Assembly: GCA_020634215.1 (NCBI GenBank)
Contig: JACKCD010000004.1
Span: 1-64,000, forward strand
Length of the DNA: 64,000 nucleotides
Origin: Ardenticatenaceae bacterium
GTDB lineage: Bacteria > Chloroflexota > Anaerolineae > Promineifilales > Promineifilaceae
Direction of reading: 5' to 3'
The notes beneath the pieces are model-generated. The model saw only the letters and a list, made by a program, of their open reading frames with translations. It was not told the DNA's origin and searched no databases. A program made the position numbers and the translations under genes. Below are positions 17,409 through 27,400 of the stretch, piece by piece (positions within the stretch are counted from its first letter, which is position 1; each line of letters begins with the position of its first letter).

Positions 17409-19355
17409 TCAGGATAACAGAGCCCTCACCTTGGCTAGCCCTTCTGGTGACCCCATAACAGAAACAATATCATTTCGCTCTAGCTGCGAATAACCGTGCG
17501 TAACCAGTAAATGCCCAGATCGGCGTATAGATAAAACGAGTACATCGGTTGGCAGACGCAAATCACGCAGCGGCACACCGGCCATTTCGCGGTTTGAGAT
17601 AATAACATCTTCAATTTGCTGGTTTGCTTCTTCGCCCAACAAGAGCGACGTGGTGGCCGGGGAGCGCACAAATTGGTTGAGCAAATTGAGCATGGCTGTT
17701 TGGGGGTTAATAATGCGAACGCCCAAATCCTTAAACCGCTGTATATTGTCCGGGGTAAACGTGTTGAGCCGGACTATAATCTGTGGTGTCCCAAAATGTT
17801 CATAGGCAATTTCACACGTTCGATAGTTCAGCTCGTCGTCATTAAACATACAAAGCAGCACATCTACCTTATTTAACCCTAGCCGACGTAAGGCACGAGG
17901 GATGAGTACGTCAATGGTGTGGACGTATGGCACTTCTTCTTCCAAGGCATCAATTCGTTCGCTTTCCTCCATACCAACCACTTTGACGTGCCAATTATGG
18001 GCAACAAGACTTTGAGCAAGAGCCAAGGATTGATCCTCAATGCCCATAATCATGACATCTCGGGTACCATCAAATACTTCTGGTTTGGCTTTGGTATGTG
18101 TCTCCCCCAAACGCTCCATTGCCAGCTTAAACAAAGGCGGGCCGATAAACTGATTGAGTACGATCACGCCGATGAGCATGGAGGCTAGTTCGACTCCCCA
18201 CTCTGGGAACAGGCTTTCCAGGTTTTTTGCCAACCCCAGCCCAACCCCGGCCTGGGTGATATAGATCATCCAGCTAACGCTGTTGCGGCGCAGGGGTTCA
18301 CGTGCCAGCAGCCCACCCAAAAAGGAACCCGCTGTCAGCCCGATCAAACGGATAATGACCATGATGACGGCAATGAGCCAAACGGCCGTTAACGTATCCA
18401 ACGCCAGCGAAGCTCCCGTTAGCGTAAAAAATGCCAAAAAGACATAGGGGCTTGCCTCTTCCAGCAAATGCATCAGCTCAATTCGATAAACCGTAAAGTT
18501 AGTAACCCAAAAGCTGGCTACCAAACAAATAAGCAACGATTCCAGATGCAGCTCATGATGGAGATAAACGCCGCTCCACACCCGCTCTACTTCTACAAAG
18601 GCAAAAATACTGTAGCCCAATGCCAAAATTAGCCCAATTTTTAACCAACTAAACAGCCGTAGCCGTAAAATAAAGCCAAGCAGCAGACCAGACAAATAAC
18701 CAAGGAGCAGCGAAGCGGCTAATTCCTCACCTAATAGCAAAAGGGTGCTTAAATCAAACCCCGTATTCGCCCGCAGGAGGTTGGCAATGGAAACGCTGAC
18801 AGCAAAACCGACAATAACCAAAACTTCGGTTACAACGGTTACACCAACGGCCGTTTTTGTCATTGGCCCTTTTGCTCGTAGCTCGCTAATGAGGGCAATG
18901 GTTGAAGAAGGCGAGAGGGAAGCAATGATTGCAATGGCTGCCACAGCCACTGCCAGGCGTTCATTTGCTGGCAACACCTGCATAAATGGAATGTTGTTGG
19001 CTAAAAACAGCAAGCCGTAGAAAACGGCCACGCCAATGCCGATGGCTCGCCCCAACGAGATCAGCATAATCCCTGCCAGACGACCGCGCACGTCTTTGAG
19101 AAACAGTTCATTGCCACCGCTAAAGGCGATAACGGCCAAAGAGATGTCATCAATAAAGCGTAACTGAGCGACCTCTTTGGCTGTTACCAAGTTGAAAATA
19201 AAAGGACCAACAATGACCCCTGCGATTAAATACCCGCTAATTAGAGGCAAGCGATAGCGAGACAGCGATTGCCCTAGCTGTTTTGACCCAAGTGTGAGGA
19301 AGCTAAAAATAGCCAAAAGTAGCAAGAAGGGTTGTAACGCTTGTAAACTTTGCAT
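17409..19355 (-). CDS. CPA2-family cation:proton antiporter with RCK (TrkA-N/TrkA-C) domains
   Basis: 648 residues. The first about 400 form 12-13 membrane spans of a Kef/NapA-type monovalent cation/H+ exchanger (I-S-G-Y-L-I-A-G-V-I-V-G-P, then A-F-S-G-G-N-E-L-F-L). A cytoplasmic RCK-N domain follows near residue 425 (V-M-I-M-G-I-E-D-Q-S-L-A-L-A). The glycine motif is degenerate (G-I-E-D-Q-S instead of G-x-G-x-x-G), so nucleotide binding may be altered. A TrkA-C domain closes the protein (M-A-G-V-P-L-R-D-L-R-L-P). The role is K+ or Na+ export and pH balance. The start has an AAGGAA site. It is divergent from the methyltransferase gene. Confidence 0.9.
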   Translation of the reverse strand: MQSLQALQPFLLLLAIFSFLTLGSKQLGQSLSRYRLPLISGYLIAGVIVGPFIFNLVTAKEVAQLRFIDDISLAVIAFSGGNELFLKDVRGRLAGIMLISLGRAIGIGVAVFYGLLFLANNIPFMQVLPANERLAVAVAAIAIIASLSPSSTIALISELRAKGPMTKTAVGVTVVTEVLVIVGFAVSVSIANLLRANTGFDLSTLLLLGEELAASLLLGYLSGLLLGFILRLRLFSWLKIGLILALGYSIFAFVEVERVWSGVYLHHELHLESLLICLVASFWVTNFTVYRIELMHLLEEASPYVFLAFFTLTGASLALDTLTAVWLIAVIMVIIRLIGLTAGSFLGGLLAREPLRRNSVSWMIYITQAGVGLGLAKNLESLFPEWGVELASMLIGVIVLNQFIGPPLFKLAMERLGETHTKAKPEVFDGTRDVMIMGIEDQSLALAQSLVAHNWHVKVVGMEESERIDALEEEVPYVHTIDVLIPRALRRLGLNKVDVLLCMFNDDELNYRTCEIAYEHFGTPQIIVRLNTFTPDNIQRFKDLGVRIINPQTAMLNLLNQFVRSPATTSLLLGEEANQQIEDVIISNREMAGVPLRDLRLPTDVLVLSIRRSGHLLVTHGYSQLERNDIVSVMGSPEGLAKVRALLS

Positions 19356-19455
19356 AATTCCTTGAAAAACTGTACCTGTATACGATGTTAGTTTATCCTA
19401 GATAGAGGATGCTGTGTAATTTGTTTTGCCAAGTGCGCCACCTGTAGCGAAACGG

Positions 19456-19461
19456 TATAAT
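19456..19461 (+). promoter_or_regulatory. -10 box placed for a leaderless transcript
   Basis: TATAAT lies 8 bases before the ATG at 19470, so the mRNA would begin at or within two bases of the start codon. No ribosome site is present. A TTGCCA lies at 19426-19431, too far for a standard -35. Confidence 0.6.
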
Positions 19462-19469
19462 TGAGTGCT

Positions 19470-20288
19470 ATGTCAATGCAAGAAAAGAAATCATTACCCT
19501 CCACCCTGTACACAGAGGAGTATTTTTTAACCGCCTGTGAGGGGTATAACGAATTTATTGCCTCTGAAGGACAGCATCTTTCGCGCCGCCTGCGTGATTC
19601 ATTTGCCGTGGCGGAAGTGGAGCCGGGGATGCGGGTGCTGGACGTGGGCTGCGGTCGGGGCGAAATTGTGCGCCACTGTATGCGGCTGGGAATTGAAGCC
19701 TATGGCACCGATTATGCCGATGCGGCAACGCAGATGACGAGGGAGGTGATTTTAGCTGAGCAGGGTGGCCTGAATGAGAGTTTAGCTGCTGGTGTCTGCT
19801 GTTCCGATGCCAAAACCCTTCCCTTTCCCAGCAACTACTTCGACCGCGTGCTGATGTTTGATGTGGTGGAACATCTTTACCCGTGGGAACTGCATGAGGC
19901 GATGTTGGAAGTGCGGCGAGTTCTGAAGCCAAACGGCCGTTTTATTGTCCACACCGCGCCCAACCGCTGGTACGATCTTTACGCCTACCCCTGGGTACGG
20001 CGCGTTCGCACCCTCATGGGGCAAGGTAGCCACTATCCCAAAGACCCCCGCGCCATTACCCCCGTCAACCAGGAAGTCCACGTCAACGAACAAGATTTGG
20101 TCAGTATGCGCCGCGCTTTACGGCAGGCAGGCTTTAAAAAAGTTAAAGTATGGCTGGACTCGCCACCGCAAAATCGGCAGGAAAGCAGCCTTATGGCGAC
20201 TCTGCGCCGCATTGCCTTTGACCTTCCCCCCTTCCGCTGGTTCTTCGAGCGCGAAGTCTTCGCCGTTGCCTGGAATGGGGAACAGTAA
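19470..20288 (+). CDS. Class I SAM-dependent methyltransferase
   Basis: About 272 residues. Motif I is V-L-D-V-G-C-G-R-G-E (near residue 56-65). The acidic residue of motif II is in G-T-D-Y-A-D, and motif IV is F-D-V-V-E-H-L. The N-terminus L-Y-T-E-E-Y-F-L-T-A-C-E-G is typical of methyltransferases acting on glycans or lipids near glycosyltransferase genes. The substrate cannot be told. It lies 67 bases before a GT39-like glycosyltransferase gene, with a heptamer-repeat hairpin between them. The palindrome copy encodes N-G-R-F after motif IV. Confidence 0.85.
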   Translation: MSMQEKKSLPSTLYTEEYFLTACEGYNEFIASEGQHLSRRLRDSFAVAEVEPGMRVLDVGCGRGEIVRHCMRLGIEAYGTDYADAATQMTREVILAEQGGLNESLAAGVCCSDAKTLPFPSNYFDRVLMFDVVEHLYPWELHEAMLEVRRVLKPNGRFIVHTAPNRWYDLYAYPWVRRVRTLMGQGSHYPKDPRAITPVNQEVHVNEQDLVSMRRALRQAGFKKVKVWLDSPPQNRQESSLMATLRRIAFDLPPFRWFFEREVFAVAWNGEQ

Positions 20289-20343
20289 TCGGTAATCGGT
20301 AATCAGTAATCAGTGAGTACTGATTACTGATTACTGATTACTG
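20283..20343. repeat. Heptamer-repeat hairpin (GTAATCR units)
   Basis: Tandem GTAATC(A/G) heptamers are followed after a few bases by their reverse complements (TGATTAC), giving a long hairpin between two co-directional genes. The same unit recurs at 58714-58778. It resembles the short tandem heptamers (STRR) of heterocystous cyanobacteria. Confidence 0.9.
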
Positions 20344-20355
20344 GCGAAAGCCAGC

Positions 20356-22392
20356 ATGTTCACCCTCCGCCGTGCTTTCCTCATCCTTCTCATTCTCCTC
20401 GCTTTTGGGCTGCGAATTTACGCCATTACCGATATTCCGCCTGGGCTAACCCATGATGAAGCCAATCATGGCCGCGAAGGGATGGAAGTGCTAGATGGCG
20501 TTTACCGCTACTACTTTCCCCTGAACTATGGCAGCGAACCCATTTACAGCTACACGGTGGCCGGAAGTATGGCACTGCTGGGCGAAAACCTGTTTGCGCT
20601 GCGTTATGTCAACATTGTCTTTGGTTTGCTGACCATCAGCATTAGCTATGCCTGGAGCAAGCGGCAATTTGGCTGGGAAGTGGGGGTGTTAACGGCCGTT
20701 CTTCTCACCCTCTCCTTCTGGCCCCTTGCCAGCAGCCGCCAGGCCCTCCGCGCCGGAATGCTCCCCTTCTTCACTGTTGCTTCCGTCAGCGCCTTCTGGC
20801 AAATGGGGAGGAATAGGGCGCAGATTGACCTGATAAACGCAGATTTTTTTACCAAATTGTTGCACCGCCGCTGGTTGAATCAGGAAAATCCTGCAAATCT
20901 GCGTCCCATTCTCCTCCTCACCCTCGCCCTTCTCGCCACCCTCCACATCTACCTCGCCGCCCGCGTCAGTTGGCTTATGTTCCCCGCCTTTCTAATTTAT
21001 CTGGCTCTGTTCCACCGCCCCCTTTTCCGCCGCTGGTGGTTGCCTGCCGCTATTGGCTTGCTGCTCACCGGGCTGCTCATCATCCCCATGTTTATCTACC
21101 TTGCCAACCACCCCGAAGCTCAAACGCGGCTAGGAATGCTGGACGGTACGCTGCAGGCGGTGGCTTCTGGCAACGTTGTCCCCCTGCTCAAAACAGCCAG
21201 CGAGGCGCTGCTGGCCTTTGTCTGGTCTGGCTATGGCGACCAGTTTTTGGCCTATAACATCCCCGGCCGGCCGGTTCTTGATGTCATAACGGCCGTTTTC
21301 TTCCTCATCGGTCTGCTGGTCTCTCTCTGGCGGTGGCGACAGCCGCGCTACGCCTTTGTTCTGCTCTGGTTTGGCATTGGCATTCTCCCTTCGCTGCTTA
21401 CCGGCCCCACCGCCAACACCACCCGTAACCTGGCCGCTCTGCCCGTCATCCATTTGCTGCCTGCATTGGGGGCAGTGGCTGCGGGCAGCAAGTTGGACAA
21501 TCGGTGGCTGAAGGCGGGATTAACGGCCGTTTGGCTCCTCTTCACCACTATTACCACCAACCGCGACTACTTCATTCGCTGGGCGCAATCGCCTGAAGTC
21601 CGTTCTGCTTACCAACACACCCTGGTGGAAACCATTGCCTACTGGCGCACCCACCCCAGCGACGGCTCGCTGCTTTTTTCCACCGTTTACCCCGGCCCCG
21701 TCCATGACAACTCCATTGCTACCGTTCTGGCTCACAACCAGCTACCTGATAACCGCTGGACAGATGCACGGTGGGCGCTTGTTTTGCCATCGGGCAGCGA
21801 TTTGCGCCTGTTTATTCCCGCCTCCGCCCCGCCGCATCCCGCGTTTCTGTCGCTGCTAAACCCGCTGGAAACCATCACCCTGCGCCCCACAGACCTTGAC
21901 CCCAGCTTTACCGTCTACCAGTTAAGCGATAGCCGCCCGGAGTGGCTGCAAGATTTGCCCACGGGCGGTGCAAATTTTAACAACGCCATCACCCTGCTTC
22001 GTGCTGTTTGGCTGGCTTCCACCACGCCGCCCGGTGGGGTGGCCGAACTGCTCACCGTTTGGCGCGTGGCTGACCCCAGCCGAATTGCCCCGGCCATTCC
22101 CCCAGCCTATGCACCGGAGGCGAAGCTGTTTACCCACGTACTGCGGGACGACGGCTCCATCCTCACCCAAGCCGACCAGCTTGACGCGCCCGCTTGGAGT
22201 TGGCAAACGGGCGACATCGTAATTCAAATTCATCAGTTGTGGGTGCCACCAGAAACGGCCGTTTCTACTTACCCTACCCGCATTGGCTTTTACGAACCCA
22301 CCCACGACCAGCGTACCCCCATTGTGGATGCGGTCGGAAATCCAGTAGATGATGCTGCCAATGTTGCTCCCCTGGAAATAGCTGCCCCGTAA
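20356..22392 (+). CDS. GT39-like membrane glycosyltransferase
   Basis: 678 residues. An N-terminal span is followed by I-P-P-G-L-T-H-D-E-A-N-H-G, the first-loop Asp-Glu pair expected of ArnT/PMT-fold (GT-C) enzymes. About ten further spans reach to residue 400, and a soluble beta-rich C-terminal half follows. Such enzymes move sugars from polyprenyl-phosphate carriers to proteins or lipids on the outer face. A dispersed repeat lies in frame at 20815-20912 and adds a polar stretch (N-R-A-Q-I-D-L-I-N-A-D-F-F) between spans. No clear ribosome site precedes the ATG. Acceptor and donor are unknown. Confidence 0.8.
   Translation: MFTLRRAFLILLILLAFGLRIYAITDIPPGLTHDEANHGREGMEVLDGVYRYYFPLNYGSEPIYSYTVAGSMALLGENLFALRYVNIVFGLLTISISYAWSKRQFGWEVGVLTAVLLTLSFWPLASSRQALRAGMLPFFTVASVSAFWQMGRNRAQIDLINADFFTKLLHRRWLNQENPANLRPILLLTLALLATLHIYLAARVSWLMFPAFLIYLALFHRPLFRRWWLPAAIGLLLTGLLIIPMFIYLANHPEAQTRLGMLDGTLQAVASGNVVPLLKTASEALLAFVWSGYGDQFLAYNIPGRPVLDVITAVFFLIGLLVSLWRWRQPRYAFVLLWFGIGILPSLLTGPTANTTRNLAALPVIHLLPALGAVAAGSKLDNRWLKAGLTAVWLLFTTITTNRDYFIRWAQSPEVRSAYQHTLVETIAYWRTHPSDGSLLFSTVYPGPVHDNSIATVLAHNQLPDNRWTDARWALVLPSGSDLRLFIPASAPPHPAFLSLLNPLETITLRPTDLDPSFTVYQLSDSRPEWLQDLPTGGANFNNAITLLRAVWLASTTPPGGVAELLTVWRVADPSRIAPAIPPAYAPEAKLFTHVLRDDGSILTQADQLDAPAWSWQTGDIVIQIHQLWVPPETAVSTYPTRIGFYEPTHDQRTPIVDAVGNPVDDAANVAPLEIAAP
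20815..20912. repeat. Dispersed inverted-repeat element inserted in frame in a coding region
   Basis: The stretch begins AATAGGGCGCAGATT and ends AATCTGCGTCCC, with inner direct copies of ACGCAGATT. Related ends are found at 23617-23660 (ATAGGACGCAGATTTACC) and at 56691-56708 (ATAGGACGCAGATTTGCC). Here it lies within the GT39-like gene without breaking the frame. Confidence 0.7.
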
Positions 22393-22403
22393 AAAATGGT
22401 GCG

Positions 22404-22432
22404 TGGTGCGTAAAGAATTCGCTTACGCACCA
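22404..22432. terminator. Hairpin between convergent genes
   Basis: A perfect 10-bp stem, TGGTGCGTAA / TTACGCACCA, with a short loop lies between the ends of the glycosyltransferase and metB genes. It is built from GGTGCGT heptamers like those at 57313-57370. No T-run follows, so termination strength is uncertain. Confidence 0.6.
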
Positions 22433-22445
22433 CACTCAACGTAAC

Positions 22446-23597
22446 TCAAACTTTCTTCAACACCGCTCCCAAATCCATAATCAAATCATCGGCGTTTTCA
22501 ATACCGACCGACACCCGCACCAAACCAGGGTCAACCGCCAGCGGCGAGTCGGCTACCGAGGCGTGGGTCATGGGAGCCGGTAGCTCAATCAGCGATTCCA
22601 CCCCACCCAGCGACTCCGCCAATGTAAACAGCTTCGCTTCCCGCGCCACCAGTCGCGCCGCCGGTTCGCCGCCGTGCAGCACAAACGACACCATCCCGCC
22701 GGGGCCAGCCATTTGCCGCTGCGCCAATTCATACTGTGGATGGCTCTCCAAACCGGGGTAAATCACCTGCGCCACGGCGGGATGATCCGCCAAAAATTGG
22801 GCAACCATGGTGGCGTTGCGGCAGTGGGCACCCATCCGCAGTGCCAGCGTTTTGATGCCGCGCAGCGTCAGAAAGCAATCCATTGGCCCCGGCACGGCTC
22901 CAATGGCGTTTTGCAGGAATTTGAGCTGCTTGTACGCGGCTTCGTCGTTGGTGATGACAGCCCCACCCACGACATCGGAATGACCGCCAATGTATTTGGT
23001 GGTGGAGTGGATGACAAAATCGGCACCGAGGGTTAACGGCCGTTGCAGCACCGGCGAAGCAAAGGTATTGTCCACCGCCAACTGCGCTCCGTTATCATGC
23101 GCCACCTGCGCCAGGGCAGCAATGTCGGTCAGCTTGAGCATCGGGTTGGTGGGGGTTTCCACCCAAACAAAGCGGGTGTTGGGCTGAATGGCGGCGGCCA
23201 CAGCATCTAAATCAGTTGTTTCGGCAAAGCTGAAGGTGATGCCATATTGCGACAAGATTTTGTCAAACAGGCGATACGTGCCGCCATACACATCATTGCC
23301 ACAAACCACGTGTTCGTTAGGTTTTACCAACCGCAGCAGGGTGTCAATGGCGGCCATGCCGGAGGAAAAGCAGAGGGCAAAACGGCCGTTTTCCAGTGCC
23401 GCCAACGATGTTTGCAATGCCGTCCGCGTCGGGTTATCGGTACGCGAATACTCATACCCTTTATGCACCGCCACGTCGTCCTGGGCATAGGTTGAAGTCT
23501 GGTAAATGGGGGTCATCACCGCCCCCGTCATCGGATCTGGCTCCACCCCGGCGTGAACCGCCAGCGTTTCAATGTGAAAATTGGTGGTATTGGACAT
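22446..23597 (-). CDS. metB: Cystathionine gamma-synthase / trans-sulfuration PLP enzyme
   Basis: 383 residues from the ATG at 23597, with AGGAG upstream. The Cys/Met-metabolism PLP family is clear: Y-S-R-T-x-N-P-T-R near the start, S-S-G-M-A-A-I-D for the PLP phosphate, E-T-P-T-N-P, the D of V-D-N-T-F-A-S-P, and the PLP lysine in S-T-T-K-Y-I-G-G-H-S-D. Members include cystathionine gamma-synthase, gamma-lyase and O-acylhomoserine sulfhydrylases. The length and the G-H-S-D motif favour synthase or lyase, but specificity is not certain. No other sulfur gene is adjacent. Downstream it converges on the glycosyltransferase gene. Confidence 0.88.
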   Translation of the reverse strand: MSNTTNFHIETLAVHAGVEPDPMTGAVMTPIYQTSTYAQDDVAVHKGYEYSRTDNPTRTALQTSLAALENGRFALCFSSGMAAIDTLLRLVKPNEHVVCGNDVYGGTYRLFDKILSQYGITFSFAETTDLDAVAAAIQPNTRFVWVETPTNPMLKLTDIAALAQVAHDNGAQLAVDNTFASPVLQRPLTLGADFVIHSTTKYIGGHSDVVGGAVITNDEAAYKQLKFLQNAIGAVPGPMDCFLTLRGIKTLALRMGAHCRNATMVAQFLADHPAVAQVIYPGLESHPQYELAQRQMAGPGGMVSFVLHGGEPAARLVAREAKLFTLAESLGGVESLIELPAPMTHASVADSPLAVDPGLVRVSVGIENADDLIMDLGAVLKKV

Positions 23598-23616
23598 CAA
23601 ATGATTTACTCCTATT

Positions 23617-23660
23617 GAAAATAGGACGCAGATTTACCTGATCTCCCTGATCAAGTAAAT
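23617..23660. repeat. Dispersed inverted repeat (AGGACGCAGATTTAC family)
   Basis: AGGACGCAGATTTAC and GTAAATCCGCATCCT form an imperfect 15-bp stem followed by seven T. It lies between the Uma2 gene and metB and may terminate rightward transcripts. Related ends occur at 20815-20912 and 56691-56708. Confidence 0.7.
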
Positions 23661-23673
23661 CCGCATCCTTTTT

Positions 23674-24369
23674 TTAATTCTCTGTGGTGGGCAATTGCCC
23701 ATGCTGTCTCCGCTGTGATATTTGCGCCTGTAGTGCCTCGACTACCCCCTCAATCTCCAAAGCACAGGTCAACGGATTTAGCTCATCAACCTGCCATAGC
23801 CAGGCGGGGCGCAGGCCAAAACCGGGCAGTACTTTTGAGGCCATCCATTCATCGTCTTCTGTCGCAAACAGCCCATAATCCCCCTCCTCATCTAAAGAAA
23901 AGAAATCGGCTCGCTGCTTGCCAGGGCGCGGGTCAATAATCCAATATTCCTGCACCCCAGCCTCCCGGTACTCCTTAAACTTATCCCGTCTATCACGGTG
24001 AACACTTTCGGTGGAAATAATTTCAACAACTAAATCTGCGGCTCCTAAAACCTTATCCTTCGTCAGGCGCGAGCTATTTTGTGTAGCAACAAATAAAAGG
24101 TCTGGCTCTCGTGAAGCGTTCTTTAACTTCATTTCAACTGGAGCAAGCAATACCTGTCCCAAGCTAAAGAGTCGTGTATACAAAACGATGAGTTCATACA
24201 AAAATTGCAACGTTATTTGGTGTATTGGTTTTGTGGGCATGTGAATAACAACCTCCCCATTGACCCATTCGGCACGAACATCCTCATCTACCCAGGCGAG
24301 AAACGCTTCATAACTCATTTTTAGGGTAGTAGGCGAACTTTCATTGACCTCTGTGGTTTGTACTAACAT
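23674..24369 (-). CDS. Uma2-family (DUF820) PD-(D/E)xK nuclease-like protein
   Basis: 231 residues. Uma2 proteins are restriction-fold proteins very abundant in cyanobacteria and Chloroflexota; their targets are unknown. Visible features: M-S-Y-E-A-F-L-A-W at the start, A-E-W-V-N-G-E-V-V, then E-P-D-L-L-F-V, the catalytic D-L-V-V-E-I-I-S-T-E-S, and the lysine segment R-D-K-F-K-E-Y-R-E-A-G-V-Q-E-Y-W-I-I-D. The start has AAGGAG. It may be a remnant of a mobile-element gene family. No partner gene is evident. Confidence 0.9.
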   Translation of the reverse strand: MLVQTTEVNESSPTTLKMSYEAFLAWVDEDVRAEWVNGEVVIHMPTKPIHQITLQFLYELIVLYTRLFSLGQVLLAPVEMKLKNASREPDLLFVATQNSSRLTKDKVLGAADLVVEIISTESVHRDRRDKFKEYREAGVQEYWIIDPRPGKQRADFFSLDEEGDYGLFATEDDEWMASKVLPGFGLRPAWLWQVDELNPLTCALEIEGVVEALQAQISQRRQHGQLPTTEN

Positions 24370-24442
24370 ATTCCATCACGCTCCTTGTACCAACAAGCCA
24401 GCAACTCATCGCTATTGTAGCACAGAACGCCACAGGGTTTGG

Positions 24443-24448
24443 TACAAT
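24443..24448 (+). promoter_or_regulatory. -10 box placed for a leaderless transcript
   Basis: TACAAT lies 8 bases before the ATG at 24457, and no ribosome site separates them. The arrangement repeats that seen at 19456 and 8550. Confidence 0.5.
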
Positions 24449-24456
24449 TGCACCAC

Positions 24457-27400
24457 ATGATGGACAAAGCGACCCCACCCCGTCTTACCTTGAGTACCCT
24501 TTTTGCCTTTTTGCTGCTCACCATCAGCACACTGGCGGCCGGCCGCATTTCTTATGAGCTATTTTTCCCGCGCCTGCTCTGGCTAGGACGGCCGTTTTTT
24601 ATCATCCCCGTGGCCTTACTGGTAGCGGGCTTGGTGGCATGGCAGGGGAGCAGGGGAGCAGGGGAGCAGGGGAGAAAAAGTCCCCCCCTGCTCCTCCGCC
24701 CCCTTGCCCCCTTGCTTCTCAACCTCCTCTACCTCTTCAACCCCACTGTCGATCTTGTTCAAAGTCGCCTCATTTTTTTCACCAGCCTTTGGCTAATGGC
24801 GCTGCTATGGGTAGCAACCATCGCCCCGCCTACCGCCTGGCGCAAAGTGGGGGCTGGCTTCCTGCTGGCGGCACTGCTGCCCGTTTACCTGCTCACCATG
24901 CCTGCCACCGTTGGCCGCGCCGACACCTTTGAATTTCAGGTGGTGGCTCCGCAGCTTGGCATTGCCCACCCCACCGGCTACCCGCTTTACCTGCTGCTGG
25001 GCAAGCTGTTTACCCTGCTGCCGCTGGGGTCGGTGGCGTGGCGGCTCAACGTGGCGACAATGGTCTACGGCTTGGCGGCACTTGGGGTGGTCTATCTGAT
25101 TGGGCTGAAATTGAGTAACCATCTGGGGCAAGATTGGCAACGGTGGCCGCTGCCGCCCCTCTTTGCCGCCGTTGCCCTCGGCCTCACCCCCACCTTTTGG
25201 AGCCAGGCGATTGAGGCGGAGGTGTATACGCTGCATGGGTTGGTGGTGGCGGTAACGTTATGGCAGATTTTCGTGCTAATAGAGCAGGGGAGCAGGGGAG
25301 CAGGGGAGCAGGGGGTTTTGTGGTTGGCGGCGACGATTGGGGTGGGGTTGGCGAATCATTTGACGACGGTGTTTTTGCTGCCACCAGCAGGGTTGGCAGT
25401 GCTGCTGGCTCATTGGCGGCGGGTGCGGGCGGGGCAGCCGGGGCTGATTTCGGCAAGATTGGTGGGAAAAACGGCCGTTTTCTTCCTCCTCCCCCTCCTC
25501 CTCTACACCTACCTCCCCCTGCGCTGGCTGGTCGTCAACGGCGAGCCAATGGGGGTGCGCCGCTTTGTGGACTGGGTAATCGGTGGCCGTTTCCAAAACG
25601 CCCTGCAATGGGGCGCGTGGCTCCACGATCCTACCCGCTACGAAGTCGTGGGACGGCTCCTTTTGAGCAACTGGGGCTGGGTTAATTTGCTTATTGCCGT
25701 TGTTGGGTTGGGTTATTTACTTATTTGTTATTGGGAAGCAGGACTGCTGCTTTTTGTCACTTGGCTTGGCTTCACCTTCTACGCCCTCAACTACTACGTC
25801 CCCGATTTAGCCGTCTTTTTGCTGCCCGCCCATTTGGTGGTGGCAATTTGGTGGGGAGTGGGTGGAACGGCCGTTCTCGCTGTAGGGAGTAGGGCGTGGG
25901 GCGTGGGGTGTGCGCCACGCCCTACGCCCCACGCCCTACTCCCCACCCTCCTCCTCCTCCCCCTCCTCCTCCCCGCCCCCGCCACCTGGCGGCAAGTTGA
26001 CCGCAGCCACAGCGACGGGCTGACGGCGTGGGGGCTGGGCGTTCTCAGCCAGCCGCTGGCTGCCAACGCCGCCATTTTGGCCGACAGCGAAAAAATCGCC
26101 CCGCTTTACTATTTGCAGCAGGCCGAAGGGGTGCGCCCTGACCTCGACATCATGGTGCTGCCCGACGAAGCCACCTACCGCGCCGAACTTGATGGCCGCC
26201 TTGCTGCCGGGCAAACGGTTTATCTGGCGCGGTTTTTGCCGGGGCTGGAAGGCATTTACCATTTGCGTTCGGCCGGCCCGCTGACCGAGGTCAGCACCCA
26301 GCCTTTAACCAGCGTGCCACCCGAAGCCACGCCCACCGATTTAACCATTGGCTCGCTGTCGCTGCTGGGCTATACGCTGGAGCCGGTGGCGGCGGTGGAT
26401 GAGACGGCAACGGCCGTTACTTTCTATTGGCAAGCCCCGCAACCCGTTGGCGAAAATGTGCGCGTCTACCTTCGCTGGCACGGTGGCCGCAGCGACCAAC
26501 GGCCGCTTTTGTCCACCGGCCAGCACCCCGCCAACGACGATTACCCCACCATTGCCTGGGACGCGGGAGAAATTGTCCCCGACTACCATCTGCTGCCGCA
26601 GCCACTCAGCGACCAGCCACAGGATGTTGCCATTCAGGTAGCCCTGGCACCTGCCTTCACCCCCGCCGCCGATCTCGATTGGCATACGGTGACGACATTG
26701 ACCCTGCCACCGACAAAGCAGCGAACCTGGGAACGGCCGTTGCGCCTGCAAATCGGCACCACAACCCTCACCTCCGCCCACTTCCCCAGCCAAATCCGCC
26801 CCCAAACCCCGCTTCCCATCCAGTTCACGGGCTTTGGCCCCGCCAACCTCACCTTCAATCTCCAAGCCCCCAATCTCCCAATCTCCCAATCTCCCACTCC
26901 CCACTCCCCACTCCCCACCCCCTTCACCACTGCCACCACTGTTTCGACAGGGCTGGAAAACGGCCGTTATACCCTTACGGTGCAGGGAGATGGAGCCATT
27001 TGCGGCTGGCTGGCGCGGCCAACCAACGGCTGCCCGCTGGGCAAAGTAGAAATCAGCGGCGTGGCTTTGCCGCCTGATGCCACCAACTTCGATGACAAAA
27101 TCGCCCTGCTTGGTGTGGATCTGGGCCAAACCGAACTGGTTGCCGGAACCGAACTACCCGTCACGCTCACCTGGCAAAGCCTAGCTCCGCTTGACCACGA
27201 CTACACCGTTTTCATCCAGATTTTGAACGACCAAGACCATATCGTGGGGCAAGTAGACGCTTGGCCGTTGCAAGGCACGCTGCCCACCAGCCAGTGGCAG
27301 CCCGGCCAAACCATTACTGACCCCCATCTGGTGCGGCTGGCCGACGACTTGCCGCCCGGCAATTATCGGCTGCAAGTGGGCTGGTATCTGTTGGCAACCT

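Noticed and set aside
20283..20343. GTAATCR heptamers as a CRISPR array
   Set aside because: The units are 7 bp with no spacers and form one inverted hairpin; no cas gene is present.
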